Part shown: one piece after another, positions 23,501 through 34,951 of the stretch
How the letters are laid out: every line of letters starts with the position of its first letter
Numbering within the stretch: the first letter of the stretch is position 1
NCBI RefSeq assembly: GCF_000182565.1
Contig: NW_015971557.1
Location: forward strand, 124,001-188,000
Source: Spizellomyces punctatus DAOM BR117
Taxonomy: Eukaryota > Chytridiomycota > Chytridiomycetes > Spizellomycetales > Spizellomycetaceae
Length of the DNA stretch: 64,000 nucleotides
Direction of reading: 5' to 3'
Made by a program: the position numbers and the translations under genes
The notes under the pieces: generated by a model
Told to the model about the DNA's origin: nothing
Databases searched by the model: none
The model's input: the letters and a program-made list of their open reading frames with translations, nothing else

Positions 23501-26500
23501 CTTCCAATGATACCTTCGCTTAGCTCCACCAGCTTTGATTTCACCGCCTTCAATGCCTCATGGACAGACTCCACATGAGCACGGTGAGGTTTTACCACAG
23601 TAACATCACAGCTTATGGTTCCCTCGAAAATGGCCTTGCAGACCCCCAATCGTTCATTGTTGTCGGCAATCAGCCGCACACGTTCCGACTTCAGCTGTAT
23701 GGGTCCTGCTCCTTTGCCGAGGCGGACTTGCATCGAGCGGCCTTGCCAACTCATTCCCGCCGTTCGAAGACGATCCTTGGGGGCAAACAAAAGGATATAA
23801 CCATCTCCAATTGAATCCTGAAAATTGTCGTACTTGGCGAAAGTGGCCTTTAAGAGTTTTGCGACACATTCTGGTCGGTTGTTGAGGGACGGACTGGCGA
23901 AAATATAAACACCTTGATTCGCGTAGGTGTCGGTACGAACTAGGGCATGTCCGGTGGCTAACAGGTTTCGCATTAGAACAGGATAGGGATCCGACACAGT
24001 ATATTCTGCTGAGTTTTCAAACTCCTTAGTGAGTGTTCTAAAATGGCACGTGTTAATGTCATCCCTCGCTCGAAATGAGATGTAAAAATCCACGTACTTT
24101 TGAAATCGCAACAGCTTTCGTGCTCGGCTCCTTACGTTGTCCAGCATCCGCGCATACCATCTGACCATTCCGCTACTAGTCAGCTGAGCGTTTGTTGCTT
24201 CCCCATTCTGCCCATCTCCAACCCCTCTCAAAGCATTATCCAGGTAAATCAGTACTTTCCCCAAGAGTTCGGCCTCGAGTTCGCAGAACTGCACTGCGGT
24301 TTCCACATCTCCACCATCAATGTAGAAGCAGATCGCTGACATGAAATTCCACTCATTTTCCAATAGCTCAGCTTCCTTGAAGAAAACGGTGTCGGTGGAT
24401 GATTTTAGCCGCCAGTTCAAAAGGGTGAAGTAGTACTTCAAACTTTTGAGCAAGATCACGTCATAAGAAGGACTCAAGCTAACGAAGAATGATTATAAGT
24501 AATGTCTGCATGGAAAGACCAGATCGACGTAACACATACCTATTTGCGATACTCCATCCCTCCGCCTGGGTATCCAGCTCTTGACATTCATGCTTGATCC
24601 TGATCGCCAAGCTCAATGAAACACCAAAGTCCTCAATGATTTGGTCCAACATAACTCCACTGTGCGTGGCCAGCTTTTCGGTATACTCCAATCGCACTTT
24701 CAAGATCTCCTCCATCAAATTAGAAGGAAAACTCGCAAGTTGTTGCAGTTCGTTGATATATGTTGGCAGCTGCATCTTTTTAAAAGCAGAGGCGTTCTCG
24801 ATCATACTTGCTTTGCACTTGGCCAATAGACCGCGCAAAACGGACATGATTCGAATCTCGAGGAAAGTACGTTTGACGCCGCTTTCCTTCAGAATACGTT
24901 CAATAAAGGAAGTGTCGATACGCTTATCAGGAGACAAAGGGTGCTGCGAACGGGATGTCAGCAAATCTTCACTTCCGGTCCAGTTTTTGAGCACTTGAAG
25001 CTGCAATCTCAGTGAGTTGCTGATGGTGAGCCATGAATTTAACGCTTCCACTTTATGCTGGAAAGGTAACCCCGCGTACAGTGGTTTATCAAGAATTAGG
25101 GCCTTGCGGGTAGGATATAGAGATTCCATTTTGTCAACCCTGTTGAGGATCTCAACGACCTGATCGTACGGCGATTTTTCCGACGTCGCCTGGACTTCAA
25201 AACGTAGGACTTCATCGATAGTCGCCTCGGCATCCACCCGTCGTTCATCAATACGCTGACGCTCCTCTGGGACAGATCGTCCCCGCAAGTACGCCCGAAT
25301 TCCCAACCAGATTTGGTATTGCTGATCCAATTGCTGCTTCTGAGTTAGGGTACCGGTAATCCGTCGTTTTTCTGAGCGGATAACTTCGCCAGTCAGAACT
25401 GATGCCAGCATCGTCTGCCATTGTGCGCGTTCTTTGTTTCCCGGTAGAACAGATACATCTACCCCCCTTGTACCACTGTTCCGTCGCTGCAGTGGGGTAT
25501 TGTGCCGCTCAAGAATCGGTCTTGGTGAAATAGGAGGAGGTGTTTGATTACGGGACGGTGATCCGCCCTTGGTTAAACGGTCCCTTCGTCGCTCTTCAGG
25601 TCCCTTCCCACGCAGATTCACTTGCTCTCCGTTTCCTCTCTGCAGAGAGACATGAACACTGTCACCGTCATCTTCGCTGCTCCGGTTTGCCCGATCTCGA
25701 CTGACCACGTAATTTTCCTTATGAAAAGAATTATTTACGTGAGGGCGTTTGCGACTCGATGGCTTTGGGAGCTTCCGCGGCATCGCAAGCGAGCTTTTGG
25801 CAACGAGTTCGCTCCCTGAATCGCTCCCTGAGTTTGCGACGCCCTTCTTTCCATTCAGCAGAACATTTAGGAACTTGGGTTTATCTGCTTTGGGGGAAGA
25901 ATATATGTACACTCGGCCTTGCTTTGGGGTACCTGGAGCGTCACTACTGGAGGGACGTCGTTGCCGAGTCGGGCCTACGTCGAGTGTATCACCTGAAGAT
26001 TGCGGAGACCCAGGGTCAAATTTAATGTCAATTCTAGGGCCTGGTGATATTGCAGATCCACGCCGCGATGGTATAATAACTTCGTCTTCCTCACTACTCG
26101 ACGTTACAGGTCGCCGATTACCGTTCGGGTGATATGAGTGAAATCTCTTGATAGTGGGCCGCAGTGCCGTTCGGAGTTCGGGCCTGGCTTGCGGTTTCAT
26201 CGGCCGATCAACATTTTCTGTTCCTGCAGTAGGCTCGCTGGCGGACCGTCGCAAATTAGGCCGACCCTTGGTGATAATGAATTGGCCATCTTTATCAAGC
26301 CTGTGAAACAAATGAGCGCATATACATCACGGGTATATACCAAGACAATACCATAAGGTACATACCGAACAACTTCAAATGACTCGGGGTCCAGAACGTC
26401 TTTACTCAAAATGCACTGCCAAATATAAGTATCCGTGATGACAGGAATGCCACGCAATAGTGCTTCTTGAATCAACTCTGTAAGAGCCATATTTTCGTCG

Positions 26501-27047
26501 TCATGGGTATCGAGAAGGACACTGGTAATGTCAGTGGTTGACTCCAACAATATATGGGTTGTCTGGGACAACAATCTTCAGTCTAGTTTGAAACGATCAT
26601 TGCAGTAGGTCTTGGACATACCTCGCTTGATAGCTTGTCCGATTTATCTGTATTTCCACCGTATAATGTTATGGCGTTGATGAGATCTGTTCGTGAATCT
26701 GCATCCGATAGTGCTCTCAAATTGAAATGCATATGGGCAAAAATGCGAGTAGATGACATGGGAGCTGTTGGCAGCGATTCCGGCTCTGCTGTCGTTGCGG
26801 CGAATGTAACTTCGAGCTGGTGAGTGTCATTCTCATGACCAGGGATTGGGTCGTGGCCGTGCCTTTCGACTTCGTGTGCCTGAGATAGTCGAGTTGACTG
26901 GTCATTTTGCGGAGAGACTTGCTCGGCATCATCGAGCGACATGTTAAGCTGGTCGACAGAGCCTTCCGCCTTGTCCTGCAAAGGAGTGCGCTGCTCTCCA
27001 TTAGAGTTCCCCTTGGGCACAAAGTGGTCCAAGAAGGTGCTCAGCAT
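20580..27047 (-). CDS. SSK2: BRCT-containing Ssk2/MEKK4-type MAP kinase kinase kinase
   Basis: Six exons (introns 26563-26621, 26301-26365, 24479-24539, 22241-22308, 21850-21911) join exactly in frame into 2050 residues. Residues ~110-205 form a BRCT-like domain: FAHMHFNLRAL, ITLYGGN, THILLES, GIPVITDTYIWQCI with the BRCT Trp. A basic low-complexity stretch follows, then the large N-terminal region shared with fungal Ssk2/Wis4 (WQTMLASVLTGEVIRSEKRR and onward). The kinase domain spans ~1505-1790: GKFLGGGSFGSV, VKEIR, HRDVKPANTL, DFGASK, GTPHYIAPEV, HPWVKDV. The C-tail is Ser/Gly/Pro-rich. In known fungi this kinase sits atop the HOG osmostress cascade and phosphorylates a Pbs2-type MAPKK. The BRCT fusion is the unusual part: no stop separates the domains and both linking introns are phase-consistent. 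A mis-joined pair of genes cannot be excluded without RNA data. Confidence 0.9.
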
Positions 27048-27512
27048 GGCTGTCAGGGCCGGGGTGCTACCGAGTTCAAACTTTGGAGAAGGTTGCCACC
27101 GGGGCGAGACGACGTTTGTCGTCTTGTCGTCTTGGGTATACCAAGCGCTGTGGGCCGAAGGTATCTGAAGCGCTAAGCGAAAAGCCAAACTCTTGGTCAA
27201 AAATGTGAATCGCAGTGCAGGGAAAAGGTTTTTGAAGGGACTCTGCGCTGCTTTCACCACCTTGTCGCCGACTCGCCGACATGAGGCACAGTAGTGGCAC
27301 AGTAATGGCACAGTGATCGCGTGCTGCTCGAAGCTTCGATTGCATTGCTAGCATTTTCGATCGATTTCGTCAACAAACGCTTTTTAATGGCATTTCAAAC
27401 GTTTGTTTATTTTGAAAGATGTTGGAATTTTACAAGCTAAAAACAATGTACAGAAGCATTTTACTAGATAACTACATGATAATGATATCCATTGTACTCT
27501 TTGATATTTCCA
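27048..27512. other. Intergenic: MAPKKK promoter and Hsp20 3' flank
   Basis: No further gene recognised. In-frame sequence upstream of 27047 lacks MAPKKK or BRCT character. Confidence 0.4.
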
Positions 27513-28046
27513 TCACAGCAAAGCAATCAACTTTTTCTCTTCCTTTTCCGGGGCTTTCTTGGCTAGTGCTATCTGCAGCACACCATTCTCCATGGTGGCC
27601 TTTGCATTATCCACCTGAGCATCAGGAGGCAGTCGGATTCGTCGAGAGAACTTGCCAAACGACCTCTCGACAACATGCCGACGATCAGTCTTCTCTTCGT
27701 GCTCGTGCTTGCGTTCACCTTCCAATGTTAGAGCACCATCCGAGACATGGATCTGAACATCGGATTTTGAAAGGCCCGGAAGATCCGCTTTGATCACATA
27801 TTCCTTGTCGGTCTCTGTCACATCGACACGAGGGCCGCGCAAAAAGGTATCCAGATCGCGACGCTTTCGAGTAGATACTTGCTGGTTATTCAGATCGGTA
27901 GACTCCTCTTGATTTGTGGAATCGGCATCGCCGATCATTAAAGTAGGCTGCATGATAGATCTTACGTATCCGTCCAACAATGAAGGAAATGGGGTACGGA
28001 AGAATGGATCATTGAAAAGAGGGTCGGTGTTCCAGAGGAGGCTCAT
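27513..28046 (-). CDS. Small heat-shock protein (Hsp20/alpha-crystallin)
   Basis: Intronless, 177 residues. ATP-independent holdase chaperone that keeps unfolding proteins soluble. N-terminal MSLLWNTDPLFNDPFF is the usual Phe/Trp-rich arm. The alpha-crystallin domain runs from PRVDVTETDKEYVIKADLPG through LTLEGERKHEHEE, SFGKFSRRIRLP and the C-terminal GVLQIAL motif. It ends with a Lys/Glu-rich tail. Lack of introns fits a heat-induced gene. Upstream there is a TATAAAAG box and perfect heat-shock element units. Confidence 0.97.
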   Translation of the reverse strand: MSLLWNTDPLFNDPFFRTPFPSLLDGYVRSIMQPTLMIGDADSTNQEESTDLNNQQVSTRKRRDLDTFLRGPRVDVTETDKEYVIKADLPGLSKSDVQIHVSDGALTLEGERKHEHEEKTDRRHVVERSFGKFSRRIRLPPDAQVDNAKATMENGVLQIALAKKAPEKEEKKLIALL

Positions 28047-28192
28047 ATTGTATTCAAAAATCTTGGATATTTTGCAGGTAGATCAATGGTATGGGGCGAT
28101 AGCAAATCGCAGATAATTCGTATCGAGGATCCGCCAAAGACTTTAGCACAGTATATTGTTGGAAGGAAGACATGTGTAATGAAAATCACACT

Positions 28193-28200
28193 CTTTTATA
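28193..28200 (-). promoter_or_regulatory. TATA box of the Hsp20 gene
   Basis: TATAAAAG on the minus strand about 150 bp upstream of the Hsp20 start codon, in the position expected for a strong inducible fungal promoter. Confidence 0.5.
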
Positions 28201-28248
28201 AGGATGGTTAAGTTAAGTAGCGTCAAGTGTCGCGTTCTTTCACGAGCT

Positions 28249-28344
28249 TTCTGGAAATGTCAAGCAAAGGTGTGTTTCTTGCAACAACGGATGATCTCAA
28301 AAGTTCGATGGCACAAAGCTGCCACGTCCTGTTCAAGAAACTTC
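28249..28344 (-). promoter_or_regulatory. Heat-shock elements of the Hsp20 gene
   Basis: A perfect three-unit element TTCnnGAAnnTTC lies at 28332-28344, and a TTCnnGAA pair at 28249-28256, both upstream of the TATA box. These are the canonical binding units of heat-shock factor (Hsf1). Two elements correctly placed before an Hsp20 gene are unlikely to be accidental. Confidence 0.6.
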
Positions 28345-29539
28345 CATGGCATCACCTGGAGTACATGGCCATGTCCATTTAACCCTCTTGTAAACGTCTG
28401 CAGTCTACCGCATGTAGAGGACGATGACTAGTTTCAGAACCAGAACGCACTTGGACAGATTGATCTTTCAGACTCTGGAACACTTAGATTCTTGATATAC
28501 TTGCTGTATCCGTTATGGGAACATTATCAGAGATAGCCATGGATATCCCAAAGCCTTTTTGGATAGCTGTATAAGGGCCTGTTGCATCGTGGTGATATAC
28601 ACCTTTGATAGCCAAGGTTGTTCATCGGATAGACGATAATGAACGCGTAAATGTGGGTGCAAGAGATCCTCAATGACCCTCAAAAAAGAGCAAGCAAGAC
28701 GTGGGGGGCCAAACGACTAGAAGTCTTTGCAAACCACGCAGGCGTTCGCTGGCGGTTGTTGTCCTTCACATTTTTTGTCAGTTGGCGGGAACAACAAATG
28801 GCCACGCTATATCAAACATACAAAACGGCACTGTGCTATTGAGTGCATGATATTCGTACAGGTATGTTGCGAGCAACGGAAAGGATGCGTGTGGTGTCGG
28901 TGCAGCGTAGATAGTCACGAAAACCGTCTGAGGTTCAGGCTCGTGAGCAGTGGGGTAAAGAGGTAAAGAGCAGTGAAGGGGACGCTTTACTGTTGGCAGA
29001 AATGGCATTCGCATATGCCCATGTATTGAACTGCCCAAAGGACTCAACATGGTGCATTGACCACACGCCTCTCGGCCGTGTAAGGAATTGCTGCAGGCAA
29101 TACTGGGAACGTTGTGGGCTGCTCGTCTGTCGCGAGTGCTGACCTTGATGCTGGCCAACGAGATGCGTAAACCGTGAACTGAGATGCAATTCACTTCATT
29201 GTGAGTTTCGGCGGTTGACGCCAGTTGCGGGACGCTGTAAATTGGGGTTGTCAAACCGGAAAGGATGGGATGATGCTTAACGGAGTTTGTGTAACGTGCG
29301 GCGGAGTTATCGCTCGTCGTCGTCGTCGTCGTCGAGCAGCTGCCTTGTCTCGCCGTCTCGCCTTCTCCCGAGTCTCCGCTGACAGCTAGATTGAGTTAGA
29401 ATGCACGGTATCGCTGGACCTATGAAGCTCAATTCTTCCTTTCTTTTCTCCATACACTATACAGGCTATTTATATTCACAACGGTGATTCTCAACGCATC
29501 ATCAATCACACGCATAGCACATTGTGCTAAACCCAAAGC
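28345..29539. other. Intergenic: divergent promoters of Hsp20 and RasGEF
   Basis: No convincing gene. A 158-codon minus-strand open frame at 28778-29254 has no recognisable motif. A short CGT trinucleotide microsatellite lies at about 29314-29334. Confidence 0.4.
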
Positions 29540-32500
29540 ATGTCATATCTAACTGGCCGATGTCAAGTGTGCAATGGCACGGCCCGATTGCACAAAGACG
29601 ACTCTGTTCCTTGCCAACATGATCCAGACTGTCCGGGTTGTGTCCGTTGTAGAGACTGTATTGATGGAAAGGTAGTCTCAGTACCCGGTTCTGCCGGGGC
29701 TTCGAGAACATCCACAGTTGGTACGGGCACTCTCCGAGGAAATACAATAAGAAAGCATGGCCACCAGCTGTCGACTGCGTCGGGGATTTCGGGATCGTTG
29801 TTCACGAGTCCAGTCGACTCGGAGACTTCTTCCGTCACAAGCGCCGATACACCATCCACACATGTTGGGCCTCCTGTACCCTCCATAGAGGCACCAGTGC
29901 TTCCACCCGCGCCAGTTCTTGGGATACACGCTACCCTTCCTCCAGCACCCGTTCTTGATGCTCGGACGTTGCCACATGCAGAACCGTCTGCACTTCCACC
30001 TGCTCCAGTTCTCGCATCACCTACATCACCCCCTCTCACAGAGGAACCGAAAAAGGCGGGTTTAAGAACACCCAAGCTCGGTCGCAAAAAGAAGACCGAA
30101 GCCCCAGATACGATCAAGCAATCATTACATTCGAGTGAAGATCAGGTCACTGCTGGACCCAGCGAGCGAGGAAAGACGGCTGGAACTATTGGGGCACTTG
30201 GTGTTGCATTGATGGGGCGGATACGCAAATCTGGTTCTGCCACAGGGTTGGTGGAGGCCGCACGAGTTGCACCTGCACCAGTGGAGGCGGTTGAGAAGCC
30301 TTTGGTCGAGGTCATACCGCCCGTCACCGTTGCCGAAGTAGCAGTTCATGATGGTGCCGGACCCACTTCCAAAGCGACATCAACTTTGCAGTCAGCCGTT
30401 CATCGTCGTAGCTTCTCCGGTCCTCGTATCACGACCCTCGTGAATGACCTGCAAGAGGGCGCCGGCGGCAGGACAGCAACAGCGCACTTCCAGTCTATTG
30501 AGGAGCTGAATGATCGTGCGGTGACCACAACAAACAAGCCAGTGTTTGAGGGAAAAGATCTGCCAGCGTTACCTGATAAAAAGTCACTCGCAGCCCGTAG
30601 CGCGGATCAATTGGTACCTGAAAAGAAGCCCCGAGGCAAATCCGATCTGTTCTCATTTGCAAGGCCAAAAAAGGTGGTTCCCGCTCCCTCTATTGACTCT
30701 GATATTTCGTCCAATCAATCTTTGGCTGGTGGTGCTACCTCTGATACATCCCCACCAAAAGGAACTGCTGGTAGCCCGGCATTGACTAGCCCCATTCTTG
30801 AAATGAGCGGAGGAGTTGGAGGGCGGAAGGGGAAAAAGGCATTGTCAACAACGCTACCTGGATCTCCGGGTGGGATCGCAGAGACCGAGTCTGACCGCGG
30901 CCTGCCAAGTCCTTCATCAAGCAACCCGCCAGCAGGTAGGGAACATCGACGAACATCGTCGAGAGGCTTTCGAGAATGGTACGCCAGGTTCTCTAGCGAA
31001 ATTTCAAAGCAGCGGTTGGAAGGCATGGCTGAAGAGACCGAATTTCCGGACCCCATCACTTTGGAGTCAATATTCGGATCAAAGATTTCTGGCGCCCGTG
31101 ACGCTGTCGCTTGTTTATCTAAAGCGCACACTTGCTTTGAATTTGCTCGGCAAGAGCCTCGTTGGGTTAAAAAAGGCGACAAAGAGGCACCCGGAATCCA
31201 AAAAGAGAAAAAGGCAGTTGCTGATCTGGAATTATTGGACGACGTCGCCTGCAAGTATCGACCTCTTGATATCTTCCACGAAGGAAGATTGGCAACTGTC
31301 CAGTATAGTCATTCAGCGAACGGGCCGACGCTAGGTATCATAACGTCTGGGAAGCCGGACGACCTCATGGATGCTCTCATATTCCCTCTCGATCAAGACA
31401 TGTCGTACGCGGAGGTGTTCCTCGCCACGTATCGCTTCTTCATGACCGGCAAGCCGTTGCTTGATAATTTAATTGAATGGTACAATGTCGATTTAGACCA
31501 AGATTTGCTGACATCGTCGGCACCAGTTGCGAGCACGTCCCAGGAGACTACCGACAGTGTTGAAGACCCAACTGCTACAGCTAATCCTGCCTTCCATCAC
31601 CATCACGAGCAGTTTCTCAAAAAGCATCGCAAACACATTCAATCCCGCGCTATTCGCGTCCTTTTGATGTGGATCAAGAACCATTGGCATGATTTTCAGG
31701 AGGACGGTATGCTCTACTTGACATTGATGGCATTCTTGGATCATGTGTCCAGTGTGAGCTTTGGAGATGGTCAAAAGATGACGCAGGCCATTCGCGAGCA
31801 GGTGCGGACGTTGACTTTATTCATTCATTTGACATGATGTCTTACCCTATTTCTATTTCAGCGCTTGTCCTGGTACACCACTCAGTACATACCGTTCTTC
31901 CCTTCCAAGCGGGGCGTAATGAACGATAATACTAAACCCTGGGCTTTGGTCTGGTCACCAGAAGATTTCGCTCGTGAAGTAACCTATGTCGATCATTTCT
32001 TGTTCCGACAAATTCGGCCCGATGCCTACTTGCACGTCCTCGCGAGGCCTGTGGCAAAGGAAGGCGCGGGACGGAATGTAGCCTTGAAAGTTCTTCTCGA
32101 GTACATTGGATGGTTCCGTCTGGTAAATATAGTGAGCGGCATGAGAAAAGGCTGGACGTTTTCCGTCTCATTTATCTCAATTATTAGGTGGCTGCATACA
32201 CGGCGACAATTGTTTTGCGCGAGGACTCTTCCAAGCGAAGAGCAAAGGTTATAAAGCAAGCAATTCGCATTGCCAAAGCATGTCGTGAACTGCAAAACTA
32301 CAATACCATGTTCGCTATCCTGGCGGGTTTAAAGCGACCTGCTGTGGTCAAGTTGACCAACGCCTGGGAGGTATGCGCTTGGAAATGCCTTTAATGGAAA
32401 CTTTAGTCTGAAGTGAGCTTACTCATGTTGCTTAAAAGGCACTACCCTCGAAACACATAGACGCATTCCAGAATCTCCTCTCGCTTATGGATCCTGCGGA

Positions 32501-33357
32501 TGGTTACGCGACATACTGGGCCGAATTTAAAGACGTCCAACCACCTGCGATTCCGTTCCTAGGTATGTATCCTTTGCGACTTTCTGAAAATACCATATGG
32601 AAGGACTGACGATGTATGGCATACAGCGGCATATATGCGTGACTTATTAGACATCCACTACGAAGCTCCAACATATTTGAATGATCCAGCGTCCTCTGCT
32701 GGCGACCGGGATGGTCCTTCAGGGAACTTTACAAAGGCGCGACGGAAGGGAGGACGCACGCGAACAGCCACCGGGGATACCAGTATCACATCTACGAATG
32801 AGGAAGAGTGCACTCCACCTACGCCAGCTGATACGAATCCTAACCCTTCTCTAAACCGGACCATTCATTTCCAGAAGTACTATGACCTGTACGCCATTGC
32901 TGCGGAGCTCGAGATGTTCCGGATGTCCTCGGTGTACCCACCCAATGCTGACAAAGATGCTGGGGCCATCGTCTTAACTCATATGCGGGATTTTGCAGTG
33001 GATAAGGAGTCTGGACGGTGGATGGATGATGTATTGGAGACGACGATGAATGCTGCTACTCCAACAGCGAATGCCGAAGGACGTCGAAGCGTCGGCAATA
33101 CCTTAGATACACCCAAGGCTACCGCGAAATTTGCCAGTTCCAGTTCTGGAGCACTGTTGGAGTCCACTGGTAATAGAGGACCATCGGAGGACAATTCAGA
33201 AAAAGCTGTAAAACCTCCTAAGCTAACTCGAGTGGGAAGTATCAAGCGGGATGCCGACGCAGAGAAGCCATTGGGTCCCCAATTGCCAGTCGCCCAAGGA
33301 GAAGAGGGAAGTACATCCAAATCTGGCGGAGGAACTGGGAGTGTGGAACAGAGCTAG
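29540..33357 (+). CDS. Ras guanine-nucleotide exchange factor with N-terminal Cys-rich motif
   Basis: Activates a Ras-family GTPase by catalysing GDP release. Five exons (introns 31802-31861, 32123-32187, 32371-32438, 32563-32626) give 1186 residues. Residues 8-45 hold CQVCNGTARL ... CPGCVRCRDCIDGK, spaced like a DnaJ-type zinc motif. A long disordered region follows with the repeat LPPAPVL three times. The RasGEF N-terminal (REM) module is at ~610-754 (MSYAEVFLATYRFFMTGKPL, then RVLLMWIKNHWHDF). The catalytic Cdc25 domain follows (WSPEDFAREVTYVDHFLFRQ, IAKACRELQNYNTMFAILAG, FLAAYMRDLLDIHYEAP). Before its last helices (IHFQKYYDLYAIAAELEMFR) it carries a ~65-residue low-complexity insertion. 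The C-terminus is disordered. Confidence 0.93.
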
Positions 33358-33805
33358 GTGGGAAACTCCGGGGGTGGGCAGAGTGCAGCAAATCATATGA
33401 AGGGTGTGTGTTGGGATAGTTAGTAGTAATTAAATGTGAGACCGTTTCCAATAGCATATACCCCGTTAGCTAATTCCCTTGGTCATTCTGCATGAACATC
33501 TGGAAATGTGGAATTTGGTACCCTCGGTCGGTTCACTCTCAAGAAATGTCTATGTATGGCATACTTTATTTCTTCTAAAATTTTGGAGAATCTGAATCTC
33601 TTTTCGTCATCCGTCGACATTTTAAACCAATACCCAACGCATCAGAGCCCGCCGTTTCCATCCATGCAAAAAGTGTATACAAACAAGTGTGAAAGTGCCA
33701 GATTCAGACTCACATCCTTCCCCAACCTCTATCAGCCCCTCATTTGCCATTCTGCTGTTCGTCACACAATCTACGTATGTGTACTTGGTGTTCTACGTTT
33801 TGTCA
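33358..33805. other. Convergent spacer
   Basis: 3' flanks of the first RasGEF and the FAM72 homolog. A plus-strand open frame here is antisense to the last FAM72 exon and is not coding. Confidence 0.4.
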
Positions 33806-34951
33806 CTAGCGGCACACGGTATCGTAGTGATCCGTTGGGTCGCTTTCGTCCTTATCTTCTTCCGCGCAAGGTAGTGATGCCCATCGCAGCAGTTTTGAAC
33901 CTGGGGTAATCCGAGTTAATAGATGGAAAGGATTTACCACGATACCAAACAATCACTTACCGGAGGCATCGAATCGTTCGACAGGCTGCACGCCTTCCGA
34001 GAGAAACATCCAAAAATGACCTGATGCAAAAAAAACGGCTTTTATGAATAAGGGAACAAGACAATTACACACCAAGGTTATGAACAAACCATTGTTGCAA
34101 GCCTCAAGGCATTTTTCGCACGGCTGTGTTACGTGATAACCAACAACGTTCCCGCATCCCAAACATGCAGCGTCACGAATACGGCATCTGCAGTGACCGT
34201 TAGTAGTTGCGATTGAAAGAACTAGTGTACATACTACTTACGAGCAATTCTGGGTGAGATAGTCGCTATAAACCAATTGCACGCCAGTGGGTGGGGTATC
34301 AGTTGAATACAATTCGACTTTTGTATTTCCCAGAAGGATTGCTTTCATTCCCCTTCGACACATGATGCTAGTACAATGGCGGCAGAATAGCTTACAAACA
34401 GCTTTTGATCTGAATTGTGGGTGCACGGAGGGATTCACTGTTCCACTACCAGTTACCGGCCGGAATGGGGAGTGAGCCGGGGGCGTGGTTGCAGAAGGCA
34501 GCGGTTGGAACAGCCGCCTATGAGGAGTACGTGGTTGCGGCTGAAGCGTTCGCTGCTGTTGCTGCTGAGATGAGGTGACTGCGGCATGTCTGGCTGCTTG
34601 CTGCATCATAGCATGAATCATAGCTGCTCGGTGAGCAGACGCGGAGGCGGCAACAGATGATTGCGAAGGTACACTATGCTGTTGCCCACTCCGTCCTGGA
34701 GATGCTCGGGTGGACGAAGAACCCGATCGACGCTGGTAGGTACGGACGGAGTGGAGCGAACGTCGGGAAGTTTCTCGTTCAGATGTGGTGGTGGATGTGC
34801 TAGCCGTCGAATCGGTCGAGTTTGTACGGGGTGGGGTGGGCGGAGCATCAAAGGACGGAAAGGGATTGATGTGCACTGGTACTTGCCCGACCATCGCTCC
34901 CCCTAGTGATGTACTGGATCGGCCAGAAAAGATGTTGGAAGACCGTGACAT
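33806..34951 (-). CDS. FAM72: FAM72 family protein with long N-terminal extension
   Basis: Four exons (introns 34188-34241, 34021-34089, 33901-33960) give 320 residues. The C-terminal ~125 residues follow the animal FAM72 protein: CKLFCRHCTSIMCRRGMKAI, then VELYSTDTPPTGVQ, CLGCGNVVGYHVTQPC, CLEACNNGHFWMF, ERFDASG and an acidic tail. The Cys pairs suggest a zinc-binding fold. The first ~190 residues are Ser/Thr/Pro/Gln-rich low complexity absent from the human protein. In mammals FAM72A binds uracil-DNA glycosylase UNG2; any such role here is untested. The second RasGEF begins 1.7 kb away in the divergent direction. Confidence 0.9.

Noticed and set aside
26197-27047. BRCT region as a separate gene
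   Set aside because: No stop codon separates it from the MAPKKK, and both connecting introns keep the frame; kept as one gene pending RNA data.
28778-29254. 158-codon minus-strand open frame between Hsp20 and RasGEF
   Set aside because: Low similarity to any known fold; lies in a divergent promoter region and lacks splice or conservation clues.
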